Shown one piece after another: positions 35,403 through 43,345 of a stretch of 64,000 nt of DNA (its first letter is position 1; each line of letters starts with the position of its first letter). The notes beneath the pieces were generated by a model that was not told the origin of the DNA, did no database searches, and saw nothing but the letters and a program-made list of their open reading frames with translations. Both the position numbers and the translations under genes were made by a program. The DNA is taken from contig JAEZEJ010000037.1 of assembly GCA_023417775.1 (NCBI GenBank), positions 21,580 to 85,579 on the forward strand. Reading direction: 5' to 3'. The stretch is from Actinomycetes bacterium (GTDB taxonomy: Bacteria > Actinomycetota > Actinomycetes > Propionibacteriales > Nocardioidaceae).

Positions 35403-36014
35403 ATGTCCTCCGTCGGGCTCATCTACGTGGGGATCGTCCTCGTCGTCAACGGCTTGCTGCTCCTCAACTGGGTCACGCCCCGTGAGGCGGCGCCACTCAA
35501 TCTCTTCGTCGGCGCGCTGCAGGTGGCGACACCGACCTATCTGATCATCGTCGCCGCGGGCGACGTCGACGCGATCTTCGCCGCCTCCGGGATCTACCTG
35601 TTCGGGTTCACCTACCTCTGGGTGGGGATCAACGCGGCCAAGGACATCAGCAATCGAGGCTTCGGCTGGTTCGCCCTCCTCGTGGCCCTGTGCACCGTCG
35701 TCTACGCCACCGAGAGCTTCGTGCGTGCCGATGACGCGGGGTTCGGCGTCATCTGGCTGCTCTGGGGCGTCCTGTGGTTCCTCTTCTTCCTCGTGCTCGG
35801 ACTCGATCGCGCGGCCCTCGGCCCCGCCACCGGCGTCTACACCATCGTCACCGGCGTCATCACCACGACGGCAGCCCTGATGACCCTGCTCGGCGGCTGG
35901 AACGGCGACTGGATGACCGCGGGCGTGATCGCCGCCATCGGCATCCTCGCGCTCGCCGTGGCGGCACCGGCCGCCAGATCGCTCACCGCGCCGGACCGGG
36001 AGGTGGTCGACTGA
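35403..36014 (+). CDS. amiS: AmiS/UreI-family amide or urea channel
   Basis: 203 residues with six membrane helices. NWVTPREAAPLNLFVGALQV and FGFTYLWVGINAAKD are landmark segments of the AmiS/UreI family, which let urea or short amides pass the membrane. Placed between fmdB and the amidase gene, so it probably supplies that enzyme's substrate. Confidence 0.9.
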   Translation: MSSVGLIYVGIVLVVNGLLLLNWVTPREAAPLNLFVGALQVATPTYLIIVAAGDVDAIFAASGIYLFGFTYLWVGINAAKDISNRGFGWFALLVALCTVVYATESFVRADDAGFGVIWLLWGVLWFLFFLVLGLDRAALGPATGVYTIVTGVITTTAALMTLLGGWNGDWMTAGVIAAIGILALAVAAPAARSLTAPDREVVD

Positions 36015-36084
36015 CCGGCCCGGCCACACAGCTCAGACCACATCCGCCCAGTTCCCTCCCACTTCCGACAGATAGGTGATCTCC

Positions 36085-37332
36085 ATGCCTGACGTGATCT
36101 TCAGCGTCGATCAGTCCAAGTCCATGACGGACCAAGCCGTACCGGGTCACAACCGCTGGCACCCGGACATCCCCGCGGCCGCTTCGGTCAAGCCGGGGGC
36201 GACCTACCGGGTCGAATGCAAGGAATGGACCAACGGCCAGATCGGCAACAACGACTCGGCCAATGACGTGCGCGATGTCAACCTCGACTTCAACCACATG
36301 CTCTCCGGGCCCTTCGCCATCGAGGGCGCGCAGCCCGGCGATCTGCTCGTCGTCGACATCGTCGACATCGGTCCGGTCCCCCAGACCCAGGGCGACTACT
36401 GCGGTGAGGGCTGGGGCTACTCCGGCATCTTCTCGAAGGCGAACGGCGGCGGATTCCTCACCGACTACTACCCCGATGCCTACAAGGCCATCTGGGACTT
36501 CCGAGGGCAGCAGTGCACCTCGCGCCACATCTCCGGGGTGCGCTACACGGGCATCCAGCATCCGGGCCTGGCCGGCACCGCCCCCTCACCGGACCTGCTG
36601 GCCCAGTGGAACCGGCGCGAACAGGCGCTCATCGACACCGAGCCGAACCGGGTCCCGCCGCTCGCCATCCCGCCGACGATCCCCGGAACCCTCGCGGGGA
36701 CCGCGGATGAGGAGCTGGCGGAGCGGGTCGCGCGGGAAGGTGCCCGGACGGTGCCGCCGCGTGAGCACGGCGGCAATATGGACATCATGAACTTCACCCG
36801 CGGAAGCCGGGTGTTCTACCCGGTCTACGTGGACGGGGCGATGTTCTCGATCGGCGACCTGCACTTCAGCCAGGGCGATGGCGAGATCAACTTCTGCGGG
36901 GCCATCGAGATGGGCGGCTTCGTCGACCTGCACTTCGAGCTCATCAAGGGCGGCATGGAGACCTACGGGGTCACGCACAACCCGATCTTCATGCCCAGCC
37001 GCGTCGAGCCGGTGTACTCCGAGTGGCTGACCTTCACCGGCATCTCGGTCGACCATCGCGACGACACCAATCTGTACATGGACGCGACGGAGGCCTACCG
37101 CAACGCATGCCTCAACGCGATCTCCTATCTGGAGAAGTGGGGATACACCGGCGAGCAGGCCTATCTGATCCTCGGGACCTCGCCCATCCAGGGCCGGCTC
37201 AGCAGCGTCGTCGACATCCCCAATGCCTGCTGCACCGTGTTCCTGCCCACGGAGATCTTCGATTTCGACATCCGTCCCGGAGGCACGGGACCGGTGAAGC
37301 AGGACCGCGGCCAGGTGGCCGTCGCCTCCTGA
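36085..37332 (+). CDS. fmdA: Formamidase/acetamidase
   Basis: 415 residues from ATG 36085, with AGGTGA 6 nt upstream. The protein has the full FmdA_AmdA family length and features: NRWHPDIP, VECKEWTNGQIGNND near the N-terminus, PREHGGNMDI in the middle and the MDATEAYRNACLNAISYL stretch late. It hydrolyses formamide or acetamide to ammonia and the acid. Last gene of the amide operon; followed by a palindrome (37340-37413) facing the convergent mrpG2. Confidence 0.93.
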   Translation: MPDVIFSVDQSKSMTDQAVPGHNRWHPDIPAAASVKPGATYRVECKEWTNGQIGNNDSANDVRDVNLDFNHMLSGPFAIEGAQPGDLLVVDIVDIGPVPQTQGDYCGEGWGYSGIFSKANGGGFLTDYYPDAYKAIWDFRGQQCTSRHISGVRYTGIQHPGLAGTAPSPDLLAQWNRREQALIDTEPNRVPPLAIPPTIPGTLAGTADEELAERVAREGARTVPPREHGGNMDIMNFTRGSRVFYPVYVDGAMFSIGDLHFSQGDGEINFCGAIEMGGFVDLHFELIKGGMETYGVTHNPIFMPSRVEPVYSEWLTFTGISVDHRDDTNLYMDATEAYRNACLNAISYLEKWGYTGEQAYLILGTSPIQGRLSSVVDIPNACCTVFLPTEIFDFDIRPGGTGPVKQDRGQVAVAS

Positions 37333-37339
37333 CCCCCAC

Positions 37340-37413
37340 CGTCCCCGTTGAGGGTGGCATTCGGACGCCTAACCCCTCCAGGTGCCGTCCACATGTCACC
37401 CTCGACGGGGACG
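37340..37413. repeat. 74-nt palindrome between fmdA and mrpG2
   Basis: Arms of about 28 nt (CGTCCCCGTTGAGGGTGGC at the left, its near-mirror ending GGGGACG at 37413) pair with four to five mismatches. It fills the gap between convergent genes, as does the 21826 palindrome. No T-run. A different sequence family from the 68-nt repeats. Confidence 0.7.
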
Positions 37414-37423
37414 CGGCGGTCGG

Positions 37424-37747
37424 TCAGCCGTCGTCGAGGTCAGTCGTGTCGGTATCGGCGAAGCGATGGCCCGAGAGCACCGCCGAGCGGGCGATGGCCA
37501 CGCCGCCGACGACCGAGGTGGCCAGCTGCAGCGCGATCGCGATCACCACCTTGACGAGGTCGTCCAGGTCCGGATCCACCAGGGCGGTCCCACCGACCAC
37601 GAAGGCCACGCCGAGACCCGCCGCCGTCGCCACCGCCGAGATCCGCATGTACACGTCCCGCAGGCGTAGCAGCCCGATCCCGGCGATCACGAAGATGGCG
37701 GCGCCGATGACCGTGAAGACCTGTCCCAGCCACTCGTACCAGCTCAT
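37424..37747 (-). CDS. mrpG: Mrp antiporter subunit G (system 2)
   Basis: 107 residues, three helices, with the GIGLLRLRDVYMRISAVATA loop of MrpG. Last gene of the second Mrp operon, overlapping mrpF2 by 4 nt. It is clearly divergent from the first-system copy, so the systems are old paralogues rather than a recent duplication. Confidence 0.9.
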   Translation of the reverse strand: MSWYEWLGQVFTVIGAAIFVIAGIGLLRLRDVYMRISAVATAAGLGVAFVVGGTALVDPDLDDLVKVVIAIALQLATSVVGGVAIARSAVLSGHRFADTDTTDLDDG

Positions 37748-38001
37748 CGTCGCCCCCTGACCATCACGCGAGCGAGCGACACCGCGGACAGGAAGGCCAC
37801 CAGCGTCGCCACGAGTACCAGGTCGTAGGTGCCCATCCGGCCGAGCCGGGTGCCCAGCAAGGCCAACTCGGCGATGAGACCGAAGCCCAGCAGATCGGCG
37901 CCGACCGCCCGATCCGCGGGAGTCGGCCCGATGACGATGCGCACGATGGCCAGCGCGATGGCGACCGCGACGCCGATCATCGCGATCTCGACCCCGGTCA
38001 T
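37744..38001 (-). CDS. mrpF: Mrp antiporter subunit F (system 2)
   Basis: 85 residues, three helices, with IVIGPTPADRAVGADLLGF, the MrpF signature. It lacks the hydrophilic tail seen in the first-system copy. Its ATG overlaps the TGA of a 33-codon ORF that carries a 68-nt palindrome, rather than the mrpE2 stop directly. Confidence 0.9.
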   Translation of the reverse strand: MTGVEIAMIGVAVAIALAIVRIVIGPTPADRAVGADLLGFGLIAELALLGTRLGRMGTYDLVLVATLVAFLSAVSLARVMVRGRR

Positions 38002-38099
38002 GTCAGCACCCCCTGGACCGAGATGTGCTTGCTATTCGTTGACCGAGACCACCACTGGTCGACGGATGGGGAGCACATCTCGGTTCTCCACTCGCTCAT
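37998..38099 (-). CDS. 33-codon bridging ORF carrying palindrome copy B
   Basis: The ATG at 38099 lies in the mrpE2 stop (ATGA) and the TGA lies in the mrpF2 start (ATGA). The reading is MSEWRTEMC ... TNSKHISVQ, and the body is encoded by the 68-nt palindrome. The ORF at 61804-61905 has the same length (33 codons), the same frame through the repeat and the same double ATGA fit. It may simply preserve translational coupling across an inserted repeat; a functional peptide is unproven. Confidence 0.4.
   Translation of the reverse strand: MSEWRTEMCSPSVDQWWSRSTNSKHISVQGVLT
38017..38084. repeat. 68-nt palindromic repeat, copy B
   Basis: From ACCGAGATGTGCTTG to GGGGAGCACATCTCGGT (plus strand), 13-14 nt after the mrpE2 stop on the minus strand. 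Outer arms of 13 nt pair perfectly; the inner arms are more diverged than in copies A and C. Flanks CCTGG on the left and TTCT on the right are shared with copy D. Confidence 0.88.
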
Positions 38100-38446
38100 G
38101 TCGGCACCTCCCCACGCCGCGTGAGAGCCCGCAGCATCCGCGTCTCCATGTCTCGAAGGTTCGCGATGGCCGTCGGGTTGTCGGGGTCGTACATCGAGTG
38201 CACCAGCAGGTCCCGTCCGTCCTCGCGCTCCACCACCCCGATCGTCAGCGTGCCGGGCGTGAGGGTGATGAGCGCGCCGATCGCCGCGACCTCGAAGTCC
38301 GTCTGCGACTGGCACGGCATCCGCACGACCCGGGGCGACGCCTGCTGCCCGGGCGTGGCGATATCCCGCAGCACCTGACCCGCGCTCACGAACACCTGGC
38401 CGACGTACCAGACGACGAACCATCCGATCCTCAACGGCCACGTCAT
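38096..38446 (-). CDS. mrpE: Mrp antiporter subunit E (system 2)
   Basis: 116 residues from ATG 38446 (ATGA with mrpD2); the long upstream frame is a shadow of mrpD2. One N-terminal helix and the MnhE core, including ALITLTPGTLTIGV, are present, with a short C-terminal domain. It is a compact form compared with the 180-residue copy of system 1. Confidence 0.88.
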   Translation of the reverse strand: MTWPLRIGWFVVWYVGQVFVSAGQVLRDIATPGQQASPRVVRMPCQSQTDFEVAAIGALITLTPGTLTIGVVEREDGRDLLVHSMYDPDNPTAIANLRDMETRMLRALTRRGEVPT

Positions 38447-39918
38447 CGCAGCACCTCCGCCACATAGGTCGACGTGTCCAGCAGACCGGCGGCCGCCACC
38501 TCGGTCAATCCCAGCAACCCCTGGGCGCCGAGACCGAGGACCACCGTGACCGTCGCCGTCATCAGGGCCGGCGCGGCGAGCCACCAGCCGATCCGCCGAT
38601 CGCGGTCCCCGCCCTCGGGCGAGGGCGAGACGAAGACGTTGTTCCAGATCTTCAGCATCGACTGCAAGGTCACCAGGCTGACCAGGATCGCGACCACCGC
38701 CACGGCGATCTGCCCCGCGTCGATCGAGGCGATGATGAGGGTCAGCTTGGCGACGAAGCCCGAGAACGGCGGGAGGCCGGCGAGCGAGAGGGCCGCGACC
38801 GCGAAGGCCGCCGCGATCACCGGCTCGCGCCGACCGATGCCGTGCAGCTCGTCGAGCCGATTGGTGCCGTAGGCGTCCTCCACCGCTCCCGTCGACAGGA
38901 AGAGCGAGGCCTTCACCACCATGTGGTGCAGCAGATAGAACAGCCCCGCCGCCAGCCCGGCGGCCGTGAACAACCCGACGCCGACGAGGATGTAGCCGAT
39001 CTGGCTGACCATGTGGAAGGCCAGGATCGAGCGGGTGGTCCGCTCCCCCACGGCTCCGAGCACGCCGACCGCCATCGTCAGCGCGAAGATCGTCAGCCCG
39101 ATCGCGAGCCATCGCTGATCTCCCTCGAAGAGCACGGCATAGAGCCGGTAGATCGCATAGATCGCGACCTTGGTGTGCAGTCCCGAGAACAGCGCCGTGA
39201 CCGCCGGCGAGGTCGACGGATAGGCCCGCGCGAGCCACCCGTGCGTGGGGATCGTGGCAGCCTTCATCATCAGCGCCGCCAGCGCGACACCGGCCCCGGC
39301 CGCGACCCGTCCGTCCTCGGCGGCGACACCGGCGAGCTCGCCCAGGTTCACCGTGCCGGCCGTCCCGTAGATCAGTCCGACCCCGGCCAGGAAGAGCGTG
39401 GAGACGAAGAGATTGAAGGTCACATATAGTCGCGAACCGGTCACGGAGCGCAGCGTGCCGCGTCCCCGGCTCGCCAGCACGAGCAACCCGTACGAGGGCA
39501 GCAGCATGACCTCGATGAACACGAAGAGGTTGAAGACGTCCGCCGTCAGCAGCGCCCCGTCGACGCCCGCTGTGAGGGCGAGGACGAGCGGCGCGAACAG
39601 CCGCACCCGCCCGACCCCCGAGGCCACGGCGTACCAGGAGCACATGAGGGTGAGGAAACCGGTGAACAGCAGCATCAACGCCGCGAGCATGTCCCCGGCG
39701 AAGGGGATGGCGATCCCCGGCACCCAGGCTCCGACCCCGTGCGCGAGGACCTCGCCGTCCCGCGTCGCCGCGACGAGCGAGCTCGCGGCCACCAACTGTG
39801 CGGCGAGCACCGCGAAGAGCACGACCAAAGGCCAACGACGCCGGTCCCCGGCGAAGGCGGTCACCCCGGCCGCCAGCAACGGGACGCCGACGAACAGCGG
39901 CAGCAGCTCGGGGGTCAT
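38443..39918 (-). CDS. mrpD: Mrp antiporter subunit D (system 2)
   Basis: 491 residues, about fourteen helices. FVFIEVMLLPSYGLLVLA with its Glu and MKAATIPTHGWLARAYP with its Lys are the conserved proton-pathway helices. Shorter than system 1 MrpD because the hydrophilic loop is reduced. 4-nt overlaps on both sides. Confidence 0.92.
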   Translation of the reverse strand: MTPELLPLFVGVPLLAAGVTAFAGDRRRWPLVVLFAVLAAQLVAASSLVAATRDGEVLAHGVGAWVPGIAIPFAGDMLAALMLLFTGFLTLMCSWYAVASGVGRVRLFAPLVLALTAGVDGALLTADVFNLFVFIEVMLLPSYGLLVLASRGRGTLRSVTGSRLYVTFNLFVSTLFLAGVGLIYGTAGTVNLGELAGVAAEDGRVAAGAGVALAALMMKAATIPTHGWLARAYPSTSPAVTALFSGLHTKVAIYAIYRLYAVLFEGDQRWLAIGLTIFALTMAVGVLGAVGERTTRSILAFHMVSQIGYILVGVGLFTAAGLAAGLFYLLHHMVVKASLFLSTGAVEDAYGTNRLDELHGIGRREPVIAAAFAVAALSLAGLPPFSGFVAKLTLIIASIDAGQIAVAVVAILVSLVTLQSMLKIWNNVFVSPSPEGGDRDRRIGWWLAAPALMTATVTVVLGLGAQGLLGLTEVAAAGLLDTSTYVAEVLR

Positions 39919-40232
39919 CGCCGGTCCTCCTCATCGTCATCGGCATCACTGCGACCGGTGACCGCGAGGGTGAGCAGGTACATCGTGATCGCGAAGGCGA
40001 TGACGATGGCCGTCAGCACGAAGGCCTGCGGCAGCGGATCGGCGGTGACCGAGGCCAGCAGACCCGATCCGAGCGGCTCACCCCGGCGGTCCGTGCCGCC
40101 GGCGCTGAAGATCAGCAGGTTGACCGCGTGGCTCAGCAGGACGAAGCCGAGCACCACGCGCAGGAAGGTGCGCTGCAACATCAGATAGACGGCGCCGCCG
40201 ATGAGGAGGCCGACCGAGAGCGCGAGCATCAT
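39915..40232 (-). CDS. mrpC: Mrp antiporter subunit C (system 2)
   Basis: 105 residues, three helices of the NuoK-like fold, with [17 protein letters not shown] and [14 protein letters not shown]. Standard length, without the acidic tail of the first-system copy. Overlaps mrpA2 and mrpD2 by 4 nt. Confidence 0.92.
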   Translation of the reverse strand: MMLALSVGLLIGGAVYLMLQRTFLRVVLGFVLLSHAVNLLIFSAGGTDRRGEPLGSGLLASVTADPLPQAFVLTAIVIAFAITMYLLTLAVTGRSDADDDEEDRR

Positions 40233-42943
40233 CGGACCTCACCAGCCGTCCTGGCCCCGGCCCGCGGCACCCCGAGCTGGTTGAGCGCTCCGAGGATCAC
40301 GCCGAACACCGCGAGGTAGACGCCGAGGTCGAACACCAGCGCGGTGGTGAAGTGATAGCCGAGGACGTCCGCGTGCAGCGGCTTGAGGAAGGATCCCTCC
40401 GCCAGTCCGACGAATCCGGTGACCGCCGCGACGGCGATCCCGGCGCCCGCGATGGGCAGATACGGCAGCCGGGAGCGTGCCTGCTCGTCGGTGGGCGCGG
40501 CAAGGTACTGCATCGCGAGCGCCGCCGCGCCGATGAGGGCGGCGATGAAACCCCCGCCCGGGGCGTTGTGACCCCGCAGCAGCGCATAGACCGATCCGAT
40601 GAGCATGAGCGGCACCAGCACGCGGGCCAGCACCTTGATGAAGACCATATTGGGCTCCGCGGGGACGAGCAGTCGGTTGTCCGGGGGCGCCTCGGGGCGG
40701 GTGACCTGACGGCGCGCCTGCAGCAGCGCGGTGATGGAGAGCGCCGCGATCGCGAGCACCACCAGCTCGCCGAAGGTGTCGAGGGCGCGGAAGTCGACGA
40801 GGATCGTGTTCACGACATTGCCTCCGCCGGTCTCGGCCTCGGCATTGCGGACGAACCACTCGCCGGCCGGGGACAGATCGGGCCGGCCGGTGAGGACGAG
40901 GGTGGCCATCGTGGCCACGACGCCTGCGGCGACGGCCGGCACCGCCCGGCGCAACCGGGAGCGGACCGCGACCCGCGGGAAGCGATCGGGCAGGTGCCGC
41001 AGGGCGAGGACCATGATGACCACCGTCAGGATCTCGACGAGCAACTGGGTCAGCGCGACATCGGAGGCCCCCAGGGCGAAGAACCACATGGCAACGCAGA
41101 AGCCCGCGACCCCGACGCTGATCACCGCGCCGAGCGGTGTGCGCGCGACGACGGCCGCGCCCACACCGGCGAGGAGGAAGGCCGTCAGCACGACATCGGT
41201 CGCCTGGAAGCCCGTGGCCACAGCCGAGGGCCGGAGGGCGACGAAGCCGGCGATGCCCAGTGCGCCGATGAGCCCGATGGGGACGGCCAGGTGGAAGGCC
41301 GGGGCGTCCGTGCGCGTGAGGTCTCCGACGCGGCGGCCCGCATCGATCGTCCATCGCTGCAGCGCATCGGCCGCCGCGACCCCGCTGCCCGGGAACAGCG
41401 GACGGTCCAGGAGCCGGTCGACCGTCCGGCGCAGCAGGATGAGCACGGCACCCAGGCCGATGGCGAGCACCGAGAGGCCCAGTGCCGGGGTGAATCCGTG
41501 CCAGAGCGCCAGGTGCACACCGGCATCGCCACCCGCCGCGGTCACGGCGCGGTCGACGATCCCATCGAGCAGACCGGGGACGGCGCCGAGCCCGACCGCC
41601 GCGACCGCGGTGAGGGACACCGCGACCAGCATCGGACGGGTGCCGGCGGCCGACCTCAGTCCGGTGGGGCGACCCGGGAGCGTCCAGACGAGCATCCGCC
41701 CGCAGTAGGCGACCGTGATCGCCGCGGACAGCGCCGCCGTCACGGCGAGCCACCAGCCGCTGCCGTGCCACGCGCTGTCGAGGATCAGCTCCTTGCTGAC
41801 GAAGCCGAGGGTCGGCGGCAGCCCGGCCATCGCCGCCGCGGCCAGCGCGATCATCGCCGAGGCCACCGGCATGCTCCGCGCCAGGCCGCTCACCTCGTGG
41901 ATCTCGCGGGTGCCGGTGCGCTGTTCCAACAGGCCGACATACATGAACCCCGCCGACTTGAAGCAGGCATGCGCGATCACGTGCACGATCGCGGCGGTGA
42001 GCGCGGCGGTGGTGCCGATGCCGATCGTCACGGTCAGCAGGCCCAGATGACTGACCGTCGAATAGGCGAGCAGGGCCTTCAGATCGGTGCGCTGGAGGGC
42101 GAACACGGCTCCCATGACCGAGGTGAGGAGTCCCACCGTGATGAGCAGCGCCGGCCAGACCGCGGCGTGGGAGGCGGCGTCCGCGAACCGCAGCAGCAGG
42201 TAGATGCCCGCCTTCACCATCGCCGCCGCATGCAGATAGGCGCTGACCGGGGCAGGGGCGACCATCGCATCGGGCAGCCACGCGTGAAAGGGGAACTGGG
42301 CCGACTTGGTCATCGCCGCCACGGCGACGAGCACTGCGACCGTCGCGGCGAACCCGGGCCGCTCGGACCACGCCGGGTCGGCGAGGGCGGTGCTCAGACG
42401 AGTCGTCCCGGTCACCACCACGATCGTCGAGACCGCGGCCAGCAGGGACAGGCCGCCGCCGACGGTGATGAGCAGCGTGCGCGTCGCCGCGGGGACCGCG
42501 TCCGGGCCGGAGCGCAGGACCAGCAGGTACGAGCAGAGCGTGGTGAGCTCCCAGCTCACGAACAGGAGGATCAGGTCGTCGGCGAGCACCAGCATCGTCA
42601 TCGCCGCGGCGAAGCCGGTCATCAGGGCGTAGTAGCCCGTGGTGGCGTTGCCGCGCAGATAGGAGGTCGAGTAGCCGATGACGACTGCTCCCACCACGAG
42701 CACCAGCAGCACGAAGACCAGGGACAGCCCGTCCATCCGCAGCCGCAGGGAGACGTCGATCGAGGGGATCCAGGGCACGGACTGGCTGACGGTGCCGTCA
42801 CGGCCGAGGGCGACGGCGGCACCGGCGAGGGCGACCAGCCCGGCGGCCAGCGGCCAGCCCGCGCGCGCACCGATGATGCGAGCCAGGGCCGGGGCGAGGG
42901 CGGTGAGCGCCCAGCACCCGGTGAGGAGGCCGATCAAGGTCAT
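40229..42943 (-). CDS. mrpA: Mrp antiporter subunit A with fused B domain (system 2)
   Basis: 904 residues with the same AB fusion as system 1. The ND5-like module contains [18 protein letters not shown]; the MbhD-type segment has [20 protein letters not shown]; the C-terminal MnhB domain has [17 protein letters not shown]. First gene of the minus-strand operon. Its upstream ~400 nt contain a cluster of GGTGAG repeats (43034-43317) rather than a clean promoter. Confidence 0.93.
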   Translation of the reverse strand: MTLIGLLTGCWALTALAPALARIIGARAGWPLAAGLVALAGAAVALGRDGTVSQSVPWIPSIDVSLRLRMDGLSLVFVLLVLVVGAVVIGYSTSYLRGNATTGYYALMTGFAAAMTMLVLADDLILLFVSWELTTLCSYLLVLRSGPDAVPAATRTLLITVGGGLSLLAAVSTIVVVTGTTRLSTALADPAWSERPGFAATVAVLVAVAAMTKSAQFPFHAWLPDAMVAPAPVSAYLHAAAMVKAGIYLLLRFADAASHAAVWPALLITVGLLTSVMGAVFALQRTDLKALLAYSTVSHLGLLTVTIGIGTTAALTAAIVHVIAHACFKSAGFMYVGLLEQRTGTREIHEVSGLARSMPVASAMIALAAAAMAGLPPTLGFVSKELILDSAWHGSGWWLAVTAALSAAITVAYCGRMLVWTLPGRPTGLRSAAGTRPMLVAVSLTAVAAVGLGAVPGLLDGIVDRAVTAAGGDAGVHLALWHGFTPALGLSVLAIGLGAVLILLRRTVDRLLDRPLFPGSGVAAADALQRWTIDAGRRVGDLTRTDAPAFHLAVPIGLIGALGIAGFVALRPSAVATGFQATDVVLTAFLLAGVGAAVVARTPLGAVISVGVAGFCVAMWFFALGASDVALTQLLVEILTVVIMVLALRHLPDRFPRVAVRSRLRRAVPAVAAGVVATMATLVLTGRPDLSPAGEWFVRNAEAETGGGNVVNTILVDFRALDTFGELVVLAIAALSITALLQARRQVTRPEAPPDNRLLVPAEPNMVFIKVLARVLVPLMLIGSVYALLRGHNAPGGGFIAALIGAAALAMQYLAAPTDEQARSRLPYLPIAGAGIAVAAVTGFVGLAEGSFLKPLHADVLGYHFTTALVFDLGVYLAVFGVILGALNQLGVPRAGARTAGEVR

Positions 42944-43033
42944 GGGGGGCTTCCGGGGTCGACGACATGATCGCCGACCAGACTTCCCGGCACACCGTGA
43001 GGGAGTCTACCCATCACCGACGGTCCGGGCCAC

Positions 43034-43317
43034 CGGCCATCCCTCACCGCCCTCGAGGGCGGTGAGCCATCAACCATCCCTCTCCGAGCGGTGAGCCATC
43101 AACCATCGCGTCCCCGTGGGCGGTCACTGCGGACGAGGCCCACCATCCGCCATGGGTGACTATCCACCGCGATCCTGCCGGGAACGATCCCGGTGAAGCA
43201 TCAACCACCACGGTCCCGCCTCTGGTACACCACTCACCGATATGGCGCCCGGGTCGATCCCGGTGAGCCATCAACCAGCCGGTCTCGCGAGTGCTCAGCG
43301 GTGGTTGACCACTCACC
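43034..43317. repeat. Cluster of GGTGAGCCATCAACCA-type repeats
   Basis: The 402-nt gap 42944-43345 holds no gene. It contains direct copies of a 16-nt unit at 43061, 43090, 43192 (one change) and 43262, a weaker one at 43155, and inverted variants at 43223 and 43302; a further inverted partner at 43034-43048 makes a perfect 24-nt palindrome at 43043-43066. Direct and inverted units alternate, so several hairpins can form. Spacing between units is irregular (13-70 nt), unlike CRISPR or a tandem array. It lies between the phytochrome gene end and the mrpA2 start, both on the minus strand. Confidence 0.75.
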
Positions 43318-43345
43318 GCCCTCGGGAGGTGGGCGCGGAGGGGAT

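Noticed and set aside
40352..42970. 872-codon open frame on the plus strand opposite mrpA2
   Set aside because: Low-complexity Arg/Gly/His/Asp composition and no hydrophobic or domain structure; mirrors the third-position GC of the real membrane-protein gene.
43034..43317. CRISPR array
   Set aside because: Repeat units occur in both orientations with irregular spacing and there are no cas genes.
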